64,000 nucleotides of DNA from Lutraria lutraria (Eukaryota; Mollusca; Bivalvia; Venerida; Mactridae). The stretch is from positions 36,925,083 through 36,989,082 of the forward strand of contig OZ026835.1 in assembly GCA_964023205.1 (NCBI GenBank), written 5' to 3'. The notes under the pieces are model-generated. The model was not told the DNA's origin and made no database searches. It saw only the letters and a program-made list of their open reading frames with translations. The translations under genes and the position numbers were made by a program. Shown here one piece after another: positions 49,578 to 62,672 of this stretch (the first letter of the stretch is position 1; each line of letters starts with the position of its first letter).

Positions 49578-52347
49578 GTCTTTTTTGTGTATCCTATAAA
49601 TGAATGCATTATAAATAACTCAATGATCTAAGAGAAGTCCACCATTGCCAAATACTGTGAAGTTTTATCTATTATTTACTTTGCTGGTTAAACGTTCGTT
49701 TCTATAGGCTTTCATTTCAAATTTAGCGTTTTGTTGCATTCATGGTGTGTCACATTGAACTCAACAAGAAACCTATTGTCTGAATAGTTTGTATCAGCGA
49801 TAATTTATAAATAATTAAATATGATGAATGGTCAAGCATGCAAAATATAATCAATTAGCTGCGATGCAGGGATTTAGCAGGAAAATCAATGTTACGGCTG
49901 GTTTAATCATACTCGGTCATATATAAACACTCTTAAGAATGTTATATTATGTAATTGCTGATACACTCATTAAAGGTTTTAATAATTTATTAAAGTCTAC
50001 AATTTTCACCACTTAATGAACAGTGATATGTTTGCAATGTGATTGTTTGCAATTATCTTACATTTTTTCTGTTTACACTGATTTTTTTCTACGTATTAAT
50101 TGAACACTTTTAACTATGCTAGTCGGCTTTACGGGTTTCATCCTTTAATTTTAAATATTTCTGCTGGACATGAATATTAACAAAACTACTTTCTTTCTTC
50201 ACATTCCTCAAGGAATTGCGACCAAACTTTTACAGAAGTAAATACGTATCTAATGAACGAAGAACGTTACCAAACATCTGAGGCAACGTTCCCTGCATTA
50301 TACGCTTATAGTTATGTTAAGTCTAATTTAGTCATATATTCCTATATACAGAGTAGTTATCGCTGTTTAAAAACAACTAAAATGACGTGCGATATTGGTT
50401 TATAGCCAACCAATTATAATATTTGTTTAAAACACTTGCAATGGACTTTTTACTGTGATCTATTTAAGTATATAATTATGTTTTAGTTTTTTAAATCCGT
50501 AAATTGGTGAACCTTTAAATGACCAAACAGCCAGTTACGACACCTTAAAAACCCAGACAGAACCGTTGACATCTTTCAGGATTTTTATTTTGTCGTCAGG
50601 ATTTACTGGACATAGTATTTTTTTCTATATTTTCATTGTTTTTTATTAGTGGCAACTTTAAGACAATGCAAACACTGTTTTGTTACAACTAGTCACACGC
50701 ACTGGAGAACAACATTTTTACAATAATTATATCAATTGGAACCAATGTAGATATTTACATATAAACATGTATATATTAACATTTTGGAACTAAATAAAAT
50801 GTTTTTCGTTAAAAGTGTCTATCTTAAGTCCCTCTGAGTATAGGCATTTGATACATGATAAACATTTCAGAATGTTGACAAATAAATAAATAAATGTTGG
50901 AAATATATTATCACACAAGAAGTTCTCGTCTGAAAATGACCGAGAAAATTTCCCCAAAAAGAGAAACAAAAGAAAAGAAAAACGATCAATTTTACACCGA
51001 AGTATCGCGAACATAACAATAAGCTCTTCACGTTACGAGATTGCTAGCTCTGAGTACGTCTATTATAGCTCGCCTAAATTGTATGGACTAAGTCCACCAT
51101 CAAATTAAAAAAAAATCATATCAATAAATCACAATAAAAGAATTACCTCAACCGATTTCAAGAAGACGATGCCCAAAGTAAATCAATAAGAATATCCCCC
51201 TTGCAAGAATAATTTACTTCACTGCTACGAAGTCAGTAAATGTGTTTAAAGGATTCCTCGATGTATTTACGTACAAACCTAAATTGTTCATGCAAGACAG
51301 TCTAAAGCAGATACACAAATTCAATGAAGACACCTAAAGGTTAAACATTTCAACCCCCAATGATAAATCACACACGAGGTGAATGACCTCCGTCTTTAGA
51401 GTTTAAATAAGAAAACAATGCAAAGAATTGAAAAAGTTAGCGAATACGTTCGTTATACTTTCAAACTTTAATGACACATCATTAAACCACTTGCTGACGC
51501 AGTTGATTGCAGAGTTTAAATTAATAATCACGAAGTTTTATTATAATGAATTATAACCTTCACTTGGACTCCAGTATAATTTATCACTTTGCTAGGCATA
51601 ATGGTAACCAATTATCTAAAAATACAAAAAAATGTATAACTTTTAGATATTTTGAATTTATATAGATGTAGAATTCCAAGCAGCGAGGAATTGCAGTTCT
51701 GTAAGTTCTTTCTGAAGTTTGTTGTTAGGCTAGAGGGATTTTTTATTAAGAAGGGAAGGGATGAAAATGAAAAATCAGAAAACGAATTTCGAAGTCATAC
51801 ACCTTCAATTCTTAGTCTATAAGGCAGTTCTTAGCGCCTTAAGCTTACTAGTAAATAATTTTAAACAAATGAATAAATCAATCCACACACTAATTCATTC
51901 GTTCTCTCGCATGTTCGATCGTTCAGACCATAAGATATTAACCGTACCTAGTACACCCACAATTAAACAAATTTTCGTTACATTTACAATGTCATGTACA
52001 TTTGTAGTTGCTTTATGTATATATATATTGATACTATCTGAATTTTGGCGTCCGAAATTAGAATACTATATTGTGATACCAATGTAATGACTTTTTTGGT
52101 GATTTGCAAGTCTTCCACAAATGTGTAATACATTGAATAAGCCACTGCTTATTATTCTTATTCAATAATTTCGCAAACTATTCGGTCTGAAAAACGAAAG
52201 ATCAATAATCTCCTGTCGTACACATTTTCTTCAAAGCTAATATTGGCAACTTTAAAATTCAAATTCTCGAGTGATTTCTTTTTATAACAAAACAAAAAAA
52301 AAATACGCAGTTATTCAAATGTATTTTTGTTGTTCGGTACGAACAAT

Positions 52348-53145
52348 AAAGTTATTACCGTATTTCAGAAATCGCTCAGTTTTCATTGAAAACCTGCATA
52401 CCGAACAGCTTCCATTAATTTAACCTTCCGCCTACGAACATAGTTCCATTTTTTTTAGTTCAATGGCATGAATACAAATTCAAATATTACGTGCATATAA
52501 GTCAAAATCAGATGGCTATGCAATATCGTAAACGAGCAATACTAGACAGTCGTAAAAAATCTAAACAATCCTGTCCCTCGGATTACTACAATATTTACTA
52601 TCAGTACACACATTTCAAGGAAGGATGACATCATAATCCTCGTGCTTTATATGCTAATTTGTCTGGTTCCTAGCTTCTATTGTAAACGTATAGAAGTCAT
52701 CATTGAATTTATGGACGATGCGATGAAAACTGTGTGTCAACCAGATATTTAAAAAAAGTGGTTCATCGGGAAATTGTAATCGATTGATTTAATGCATATA
52801 ACGTGTAACTTTTTCTTCGAGTGTGTCTTCATGTGTGAGATACTACATTCTGCAAAAGTTGAGTATACAAAGCAGGTAATGTAGACTATATAATATTATG
52901 CTATTTGTATAACTACTTTTTTTGATCAGATGGGAATCATAAATCAAAGTACTGAAAGCACATGGAACGGGAACAGCTTTAACAACTGCATAGTGGGTGT
53001 AAAAAAGCGTTAGTAGTACTTAAGTCTGCACCGAAATTCATGTGCGAACTATCGTTCGGATTCAAAAACTCACCCTACAAAGAAATTCAACTTTTGACTG
53101 CTTTGTAGTTCCGAACAACAGCAGAACCTTCAGAGCTTTGATTAT
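52348..53145 (-). repeat. Arm of the ~800-bp inverted dispersed repeat (partner 32013-32812)
   Basis: The minus strand matches 32013-32812 over its whole length. Landmarks on the plus strand: TGCATACCGAACAGCTTCC at about 52395 and CAGCAGAACCTTCAGAGC at about 53117. Confidence 0.8.
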
Positions 53146-53239
53146 TCACGTAACGATACAACTGCATAATATAAATAAAACAGCTTCCAATAAACATGTG
53201 TATGTAAAAATCGAATTACTGAAAGTACTCATGAAAATT

Positions 53240-53385
53240 GCAACATGGAACAGGAACTAGTTTAAAAAAGATTTCATGTCGGATGTGTAGAAAAAATATG
53301 GGACATGTTCTTTGTTCCGCATCAAAGTTCATGCGTACCGAGCGAGTGACGGCTATGGAAACTGAACTATCGTGCAGTTTCCAAA
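53240..53385 (-). mobile_element. MITE with GGAAACTG termini, copy 3
   Basis: The plus strand ends GGAAACTGAACTATCGTGCAGTTTCC; read on the minus strand it continues ATAGCCGTCACTCGCTCGG, as in the 35795 copy (ATAGCCGTCACTAGCTCTG). The far end is less clear. Confidence 0.5.
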
Positions 53386-53896
53386 AAGGTCATCTTCATT
53401 GTGTTGTCTCTGATAAAGTGTGGCTGTGTCAAATGTCGCAAGTCCTGATCAATGAATTTTCAGTGTTTCACGTATATTTAGCTGGACGTACACTTGAATG
53501 AACATGAGAAGACAGGATTATTCATATGTCCACGAATTATCTATGGTTTCGTTAAACCATTGTAATATAAGCATAGCTATCAACAGTCACACGAAGGATC
53601 AACGTCTTTTTAACTGACCTGTTCAAATTCCGATATGCTAAAAGAGTTGCTATCTCATTCTTTCATTGTCATTTACCCAACTCAACTCACATATTCATGT
53701 CGCTGACAGTTCGACGTTTCTCCCTTTCTTTTGTACTCTAACGTTTACCGACGAAAACTTTCAATTCACTGCGAAGTAATAGGTTCAACGACTCTGGTTT
53801 CTGTTCGTATGCGTGCATTATAGGAACCATTGCAATGGCGAATAAAAACTTGGAACTATGTTGGATGTGACGAATAAGTTTGTTGCCTTTTAACGA

Positions 53897-56800
53897 GTAA
53901 TCTGATTGGTCTATAACATAACTGTCAGATATATGTACATAGCGAGTATGCTGTTTTGTCTATAACATAACTATCAGATGTGTGTACATAGCGAGTATGC
54001 TGTTTTGTCTATAACATAACTGTCAGATGTGTGTACATAGCGAGTAAGCTGTTTTGTCTATAACATAACTATCAGATGTGTGTACATAGCGAGTAAGCTG
54101 TTTTGTCTATAACATAACTATCAGATGTGTGTACATAGCGAGTAATCTGATTGGTCTATAACATAACTGTCAGATATATGTACATAGCGAGTATGCTGTT
54201 TTGTCTATAACATAACTATCAGATGTATGTACATAGCGAGTAAGCTGTTTTGTCTATAACATAACTATCAGATGTGTGTACATAGCGAGTAAGCTGTTTT
54301 GTCTATAACATAACTATCAGATGTGTGTACATAGCGAGTATGCTGTTTTGTCTATAACATAACTATCAGATGTATGTACATAGCAATTATGCTGTTTTGT
54401 CTATAACATAACTATCAGATGTATGTACATAGCAATTATGCTGTTTTGTCTATAACATAACTATCAGATGTGTGTACATAGCGAGTATGCTGTTTTGTCT
54501 ATAACATAACTATCAGATGTGTGTACATAGCGAGTATGCTGTTTTGTCTATAACATAACTATCAGATGTGTGTACATAGCAATTATGCTGTTTTGTCTAT
54601 AACATAACTATCAGATGTATGTACATAGCAATTATGCTGTTTTGTCTATAACATAACTATCAGATGTATGTACATAGCAATTATGCTGTTTTGTCTATAA
54701 CATAACTATCAGATGTGTGTACATAGCGAATATGCTGTTTTGTCTATAACATAACTATCAGATGTGTGTACATAGCGAGTATGCTGTTTTGTCTATAACA
54801 TAACTATCAGATGTGTGTACATAGCGAGTATGCTGTTTTGTCTATAACATAACTGTCAGATGTATGTACATAGCGAATATGCTGTTTTGTCTATAACATA
54901 ACTATCAGATGTGTGTACATAGCAATTATGCTGTTTTGTCTATAACATAACTATCAGATGTGTGTACATAGCGAGTATGCTGTTTTGTCTATAACATAAC
55001 TGTCAGATGTATGTACATAGCGAGTATGCTGTTTTGTCTATAACATAACTGTCAGATGTATGTACATAGCAATTATGCTGTTTTGTCTATAACATAACTA
55101 TCAGATGTGTGTACATAGCGAGTATGCTGTTTTGTCTATAACATAACTGTCAGATGTATGTACATAGCAATTATGCTGTTTTGTCTATAACATAACTATC
55201 AGATGTGTGTACATAGCAATTATGCTGTTTTGTCTATAACATAACTGTCAGATGTGTGTACATAGCGAGTATGCTGTTTTGTCTATAACATAACTGTCAG
55301 ATGTGTGTACATAGCAATTATGCTGTTTTGTCTATAACATAACTGTCAGATGTGTGTACATAGCAATTATGCTGTTTTGTCTATAACATAACTGTCAGAT
55401 GTGTGTACATAGCGAGTATGCTGTTTTGTCTATAACATAACTGTCAGATGTATGTACATAGCAATTATGCTGTTTTGTCTATAACATAACTATCAGATGT
55501 GTGTACATAGCGAATATGCTGTTTTGTCTATAACATAACTGTCAGATGTATGTACATAGCAATTATGCTGTTTTGTCTATAACATAACTATCAGATGTGT
55601 GTACATAGCGAGTATGCTGTTTTGTCTATAACATGACTGTCAGATGTATGTACATAGCGAGTATGCTGTTTTGTCTATAACATGACTGTCAGATGTATGT
55701 ACATAGCGAGTATGCTGTTTTGTCTATAACATGACTGTCAGATGTGTGTACATAGCGAGTATGCTGTTTTGTCTATAACATGACTGTCAGATGTATGTAC
55801 ATAGCGAATATGCTGTTTTGTCTATAACATAACTGTCAGATGTATGTACATAGCGAGTATGCTGTTTTGTCTATAACATAACTGTCAGATGTATGTACAT
55901 AGCGAATATGCTGTTTTGTCTATAACATAACTATCAGATGTATGTACATAGCGAGTATGCTGTTTTGTCTATAACATAACTATCAGATGTATGTACATAG
56001 CGAATATGCTGTTTTGTCTATAACATAACTATCAGATGTATGTACATAGCGAGTATGCTGTTTTGTCTATAACATAACTATCAGATGTGTGTACATTGCG
56101 AGTAAGCTGTTTTGTCTATAACATGACTGTCAGATGTGTGTACATAGCGAGTAAGCTGTTTTGTCTATAACATGACTGTCAGATGTATGTACATAGCGAG
56201 TAAGCTGTTTTGTCTATAACATGACTGTCAGATGTATGTACATAGCGAGTATGCTGTTTTGTCTATAACATAACTATCAGATGTGTGTACATAGCGAGTA
56301 TGCTGTTTTGTCTATAACATAACTATCAGATGTGTGTACATAGCGAGTATGCTGTTTTGTCTATAACATGACTGTCAGATGTGTGTACATAGCGAGTATG
56401 CTGTTTTGTCTATAACATAACTATCAGATGTGTGTACATAGCGAGTATGCTGTTTTGTCTATAACATGACTGTCAGATGTATGTACATAGCGAGTATGCT
56501 GTTTTGTCTATAACATAACTGTCAGATGTATGTACATAGCGAGTATGCTGTTTTGTCTATAACATGACTGTCAGATGTATGTACATAGCGAGTAAGCTGT
56601 TTTGTCTATAACATAACTATCAGATGTGTGTACATAGCGAGTATGCTGTTTTGTCTATAACATGACTGTCAGATGTATGTACATAGCGAGTAAGCTGTTT
56701 TGTCTATAACATAACTATCAGATGTGTGTACATAGCGAATATGCTGTTTTGTCTATAACATAACTATCAGATGTATGTACATAGCGAGTATGCTGTTTTG

Positions 56801-57742
56801 TCTATAACATAACTATCAGATGTGTGTACATAGCGAGTATGCTGTTTTGTCTATAACATAACTATCAGATGTGTGTACATAGCGAGTATGCTGTTTTGTC
56901 TATAACATGACTGTCAGATGTATGTACATAGCGAGTATGCTGTTTTGTCTATAACATAACTGTCAGATGTATGTACATAGCGAGTATGCTGTTTTGTCTA
57001 TAACATAACTATCAGATGTGTGTACATAGCGAATATGCTGTTTTGTCTATAACATAACTATCAGATGTATGTACATAGCGAGTATGCTGTTTTGTCTATA
57101 ACATAACTATCAGATGTGTGTACATAGCGAGTATGCTGTTTTGTCTATAACATAACTATCAGATGTGTGTACATAGCGAGTATGCTGTTTTGTCTATAAC
57201 ATAACCGTCAGATGTGTGTACATAGCGAGTATGCTGTTTTGTCTATAACATAACTATCAGATGTGTGTACATAGCGAGTATGCTGTTTTGTCTATAACAT
57301 AACTATCAGATGTGTGTACATAGCGAGTATGCTGTTTTGTCTATAACATAACTATCAGATGTATGTACATAGCAATTATGCTGTTTTGTCTATAACATAA
57401 CTGTCAGATGTATGTACATAGCGAGTATGCTGTTTTGTCTATAACATAACCGTCAGATGTGTGTACATAGCGAATATGCTGTTTTGTCTATAACATAACT
57501 GTCAGATGTATGTACATAGCGAGTATGCTGTTTTGTCTATAACATAACTGTCAGATGTGTGTACATAGCGAGTATGCTGTTTTGTCTATAACATAACTAT
57601 CAGATGTGTGTACATAGCGAGTATGCTGTTTTGTCTATAACATAACTATCAGATGTGTGTACATAGCGAGTATGCTGTTTTGTCTATAACATAACTATCA
57701 GATGTGTGTACATAGCGAGTATGCTGTTTTGTCTATAACATA
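53897..57742. repeat. 49-bp minisatellite, about 78 copies
   Basis: The unit is TCTATAACATAACTATCAGA followed by TGTGTGTACATAGCGAGTAT and GCTGTTTTG. It repeats every 49 bp without spacers for 3.85 kb. A few sites vary: CTATCAG/CTGTCAG, TGTGTG/TGTATG, CGAGTAT/CGAATAT/CAATTAT/CGAGTAA and ATAACT/ATGACT. The GATTGGTC variant occurs at the first unit and again exactly five units later (about 54148), so the start carries a five-unit higher-order repeat. It ends about 85 bp before duplicated block B. Confidence 0.98.
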
Positions 57743-59696
57743 CTATTCTGCTATATACTTAACTGTATGAAAGAGGACATTTAAACGATACTCGCAAATG
57801 TATCTTTATGTTCACAAAATACTTGTAGGGGATGTGTCAAATACTAGTGACATTACTTTGCATATGCTTATTTAAATTCATTCAAAAATACATAATACAT
57901 ACATCACCCTGTTTTATCTTTATTTTGACATACATACATTTATTCACGATTATATGTTGACGCTTTGTTGAGATACATTATCTGCTTTCAGCATTTTAGC
58001 AGAGATTTAACAAAATGTTATCGATAATTCATTATCAACATCAGTTTTACTTTTTCATTACTTTCATACCTGCTATGCATATATATGAATCACATATAAA
58101 TAGTGTGCATATCACCGTCATGTTTTCATCAGTTTTGACGTATTTAAAACATCTATGATTATTCTCATTAAAAATTTTACTCTAGTTTGATAATAAATTA
58201 GAATTGTTCATTCTTCCATGTAAAACTTGCTTTGTAATGAGCATTGATGAATCAGGCTGTGTATAAACTGTTCAATGAACTTTTATTTCGCGTAGTAATT
58301 CATTAACCATAAATTTACTAGCTGTAGTTAATCAAATCTTTCAGTTGTTTTGAAGATGGAAGAACATGGCTTGATTACTCGAATCATTTTCTACAGGAGA
58401 ACACAATAAACACACACAATGTTATTTCAATGCGACTTCTTGTGAATAAATAATCGCCATATATGTTTTTCTCTTTTTTATGCCATTCTTTGCGATGTAA
58501 TGTGCTTGATGTGGATTTATGTCATGTAAATCATCATCAACTACTTTATTTATTTTATTTTCATATCATCCATTAAATCTTATTTAGTAAATATTTTGCT
58601 GATCATAATGCTACATTGCAATCTTATACTATATCATGAACATTATATATGACTGAATAAATCTGTCTGTCTATTAAGATCTACAGAGATATGTGCAAAT
58701 TCTACATACACCCTATTTGGTTTAGTTGAAGAGGTGCGAAGCAATTTGTGGATTGAAAAGATCGCTATGTGTCGTGAAAATTGAAATCGGAATAAAATAC
58801 TTACTGTTTCAGTGCAAGTCTATCTTAAGTTTCCATGAGTGACAGTACTTTGATTCTATGTTTGCTCGTGCTCGCCGTGTGTAAGGTTGATGGGTTTTAG
58901 GAAGGTATAGCATGTATTTTGGACAAGGTGGAACGTTTTTTTTTTATATCCACTTTTTGTCTACATTTGTATTGTCTAGTTTGTTGCTATAGGAATGACC
59001 AGTTAGTGAATGTTTGTCCCCCAATGAACGTGTTAGTCTTTGTGGAAATGTCTTATTTGACACATACATCATTTTCTGATATCTGAGAATGTGTTCATAA
59101 ATATGCAATAAATGAGTTTTGTGATTTTTATTTGGAGAAAAAACAACATTTCTTTAAAATTACGTTTATTCTAATGTAATACTAAACACAACTACATATA
59201 ATTCGTCGACTTTTCTAGCACTAATGGTGGAGGAAGAACTCATACGTACACTTGGATAGAACAGCTGACCTTCCTACAGCTAGCATAAATGTGATACTTA
59301 ACAACATGTTACACTATTAGCATAAATCGCATGGATTATACACGAGAAGCATGTTTACATTTTAAGATATCTAAGTACAATGTATATACGAGTATGACCG
59401 AATACCGAACCGAATACAAATGCTAAAGAGCAATCCAATTTGTAGTGTCCCGCGTAGTCATGGCGGGCCTCATGCAATTGTCTCTCATTTTTGTAATCGG
59501 ACGGCAATCGATATTTACTTAGCATCATAACTTATTCGTTTAGAAACCTTCATACACAGTTCTTCTGTCATGCTGAAATATTTTGTTAACATAAGTACAT
59601 ACTAGTATCTAAATACACGTATTAGCAAATGGGCAGCAATATACGACTGAGTCGGACTGACACTACTGATCGGCCTCATTAATTCATTGCACTTAA

Positions 59697-62656
59697 CTAA
59701 TAGTTCAAATAAGCTTCAATGCTGTCATCAAAAGCTTCCATAAATGCTTTCTTTGGTTGTGGCGATAGAGTGCCCGTGTATATTGATTTGAATTGTTTAC
59801 GTCTGAAGTCAGCGATGTTTTCTTTACGGTGTTGTAACCACTTATCAAACAATGGTACAGCTTTTATTATATCCTGTGTATAATTGCATTCCTTGGCGAT
59901 AGTAGACAGGAGTTCTGACTGGTATTCGACAGCATCTTCTATAGTGGATACTTTGGACATCTTAGTTTTCCATTGCTCAATGTCTGCGATCATCTCTTGC
60001 TCTTTCTTCGGCTCGTTTGGTAGTTCTCCCTTGATATAACTAGAAAAAAACACCTTTGACATTTTGATCAGCATATTTGATAGATGACAGCAAAATAAGC
60101 CTATGCTCGAAAAGGTAATATTTACGAGATTACGTGACAATAACATTGAGTAGAGAGGTCGCAAAACATTTTCTAAACAAAGCTGTCGTACTTTGGAGGT
60201 GCGGTTCTTTCCAAAATACTTTTGATGGTGAAAACTTTATGGGTGGTGTCAAAAATTAGAAAAGGTCGGATAACCGTTCACATGACTTAGTCTTTTTGAC
60301 ACTATGTACAGTAAATCCCTTTAATATCGGACTTCCCGAAAACCGAAATACCCTGGAAATCGGACCATTTGAGACCCATTTTTTATTTTATCAAATGTTC
60401 TCTTTTTAGGGGATTAACTGTACATAATTTTTAACAAGAAATACGTCTACATAAGAAAAAAAAATAGAGATATTTATATAATAATCTAACTGGTATTTAC
60501 GCAAGTACTGAGCAGAATCTCTGTATACAAAACACAAGTCGAAACCGGAAATGGGTTCCATATATACATAGCAACCATCACAAATCCTATGCTTGTTTTC
60601 ACAAGAGAATAGGCATATTAATCAAATATCTTACATGAACATTGTAAACTTGTTATGAGCAGTTTCGCTTTAGTACTTAAAATATGTTTGAATAAACGTG
60701 ACAACGCGGACAACACAATATGTAAGTGTGTGTTAAAAACAGTCAAGGAAGAACCGGTGGCCGTATTTAAATGAAACATCATTAAAAAACGGCGTTAAAC
60801 CCACTGACACGAAAACGAAATAAGAATTTTAGGTCTTACCTGCACACCCAAGAAGCGATACAATCAAAGTAGGTCATTGTATAGATTTGATTTTGTACAC
60901 CAATATAAAAGAGTCGTTTGTCTCCCTCGTTTAGAAACAACGAAGCTTTGTACAGGCCATCCGGATATAAAGATGTTTCTTCTCCAATTCGGAGTTTATT
61001 TTCCAGAAACGGAAAATAGTTCCTGAAGCCTGTACAAAATATAACAGCGTCGATGACGGCGTCAGTTCCATCTTTGAAATAAGCAGTGGTTCTATCAAAC
61101 CTTTGTACCATTGGCCGTTCTTCGATACCTTTCGGCCACGTCAAACCTGTTGGTTTGGTTCTCCATGATATTATAATCTGTGTGGCACCATATTTCAAGC
61201 AATGCAAAGCCACGTCTTCGCCAGAGTAATGGCTTCCTATCACCAGTACTGTTTGGTGTTTGAATTCATTACCATGTCTGAAATTGTGGGAATGTAGAAC
61301 TCTCCCTTCAAATTGTTCGATGCCCGGAAATTCTGGTTGATTTGGATAATTGAAGATACCGCTGCACACAATCACATGGGTGAAAGTTTCATTGTATGTT
61401 TTGTTCTTTTCTTGGTCGTCAACAGTGACGATGAATTTACCACCTTCGAACTGCACCAATCGGACAACGGTGTTAAATTGTATGTGCTGCCTCAGATTTT
61501 CCGGACAACCGTTAATACAACGGCCTGTAATGAAGAAATTAGGAATGGCATTAGCAGTCAACACACACATTTATGACTCGATTTCGCGATAAACAATGAA
61601 GATTGAGATACTTTACCGTCAATTTTGTATTACATTGTTAAAGAAAGAGGCTTTGATATTACATGTACATATGATATTCCATATTTAATACATGTACGAA
61701 GATAAATATATGTATTTAGATAAAATTAATATGGACAGACTCAGAAAAGAATAAATCCGTCCATTTTGTTTTTTTCATTGTCGTTTCCAGTGTTTAAACC
61801 TGAGTAACTAAAAATCACCACTGAAATGCTTTTATATGAAAATGCAAGAAGTTTCGAGTCTGAACACTTTTCGGCTAATCACAGTACACTGTATTGTCTA
61901 CATTCGATATGTGCCCATTCTAGTTTCTTGTCTAGAATTGTACAATTTGTTTTTACCTTCCAAATAATTTCTAACGGCTGCCGCTGGTGGATAGGAAGGC
62001 ACGGGCTTTCCAAAGTGCTTCTCAAATGTATAATCTGGAAATTCTACTATGGCTTCTTTTGGGGCATTTGTCCACAAATCTCTGTACAGAGAACTATGAC
62101 AATGCTCATTGTTGTTATCCAACCCTAAAATAGACCGTACTTTCATTCAGTTACTTAGATACGTGAACTAAACATATTATATGTAATGTGTTATCTTGGT
62201 TTATCTCTATATAAAAGTGAAAGAGCGAAATGTATTGTTTCCAAAAAATGAAAACGCCACCAAAATTGCTCCCAACTGTGTAAGGAACAGCTTAAATAAT
62301 TTATATAATTAATTATAATAAATACATTACAACTTCCTGATAATTAAGACTTTACATTTTATTTGATGCTTCAAACAAGATCATGCTAGTGTCAACACTA
62401 AATATACTTTCCTGAATTTGAATGGAAGTATAATAGTTATTGATCAACTACCACGAAAAAGCATCAACTGTGTGAATTGTAATCAAGAGAACAAACCAGT
62501 TCGCCATGTGTAGTTCCAAAGACCACCCCATGTTGCTTGTTTCTCGTAACACACAATATTCGGCATACTGCCTTGCTCCGCGAACTGATACAGTGCAGAC
62601 ATGCCAGCTGGTCCAGCTCCGATGATACATATTTTGATATCTGTATTATTCTCCAT
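59697..62656 (-). CDS. FMO: Tmm-like flavin-containing monooxygenase, copy B
   Basis: Minus-strand exons: 62656-62497, 62124-61957, 61524-60840, 60039-59697; lengths 160, 168, 685 and 343 nt, identical to copy A, giving 451 aa. The same motifs are intact: [36 protein letters not shown]. Differences from A are scattered substitutions, for example [17 protein letters not shown] against GRWMNGCSKNLRQYIQF, and EEYQ-region changes in the last exon. No frameshift or stop, so both copies appear functional. A 5' UTR acceptor stands at 62673 (CATTCACAG|GGTACCC). Intron 3 carries a TA-flanked MITE. Same likely activity and location as copy A. Confidence 0.94.
60307..60422. mobile_element. TA-flanked MITE in FMO copy B intron 3
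   Basis: The element CAGTAAATCCCTTTAATATC to GGGGATTAACTG (60309-60420) has inverted ends and a TA on each side. Block A has the uninterrupted site ATATGTACCTTGTTT at 47695-47709. Related to the 5796-5952 element by ends and internal CGGAC words. Confidence 0.8.
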
Positions 62657-62672
62657 GTCTACTTCGGGTACC

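Larger units (their letters stand above)
44097..50235. repeat. Duplicated block A (partner 57826-63425)
   Basis: From GGGGGTGTCAAACACTAGTG to CTTTCTTCACATTCCTCAAG the block aligns in the same orientation with 57826-63425, where it reads GGGGATGTGTCAAATACTAG to TTTCTTCACATGCCGCCTCA. It includes a complete FMO gene and its flanks. Block A carries about 1 kb more, mainly 45545-46535. Confidence 0.85.
49578..53890. other. Intergenic between FMO copies
   Basis: Up to about 50235 it is block A flank. Then AT-rich sequence with no gene seen. Small ORFs (for example 51761-52087) show no protein-like features. It holds the inverted-pair arm at 52348-53145 and a MITE at about 53240-53385. Confidence 0.5.

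Noticed and set aside
51761..52087. 108-codon plus-strand ORF
   Set aside because: AT-rich, no recognisable domain, no splice partners; likely chance.
53897..57742. CRISPR-like array
   Set aside because: Units are contiguous with no unique spacers, and the genome is eukaryotic; it is a minisatellite.
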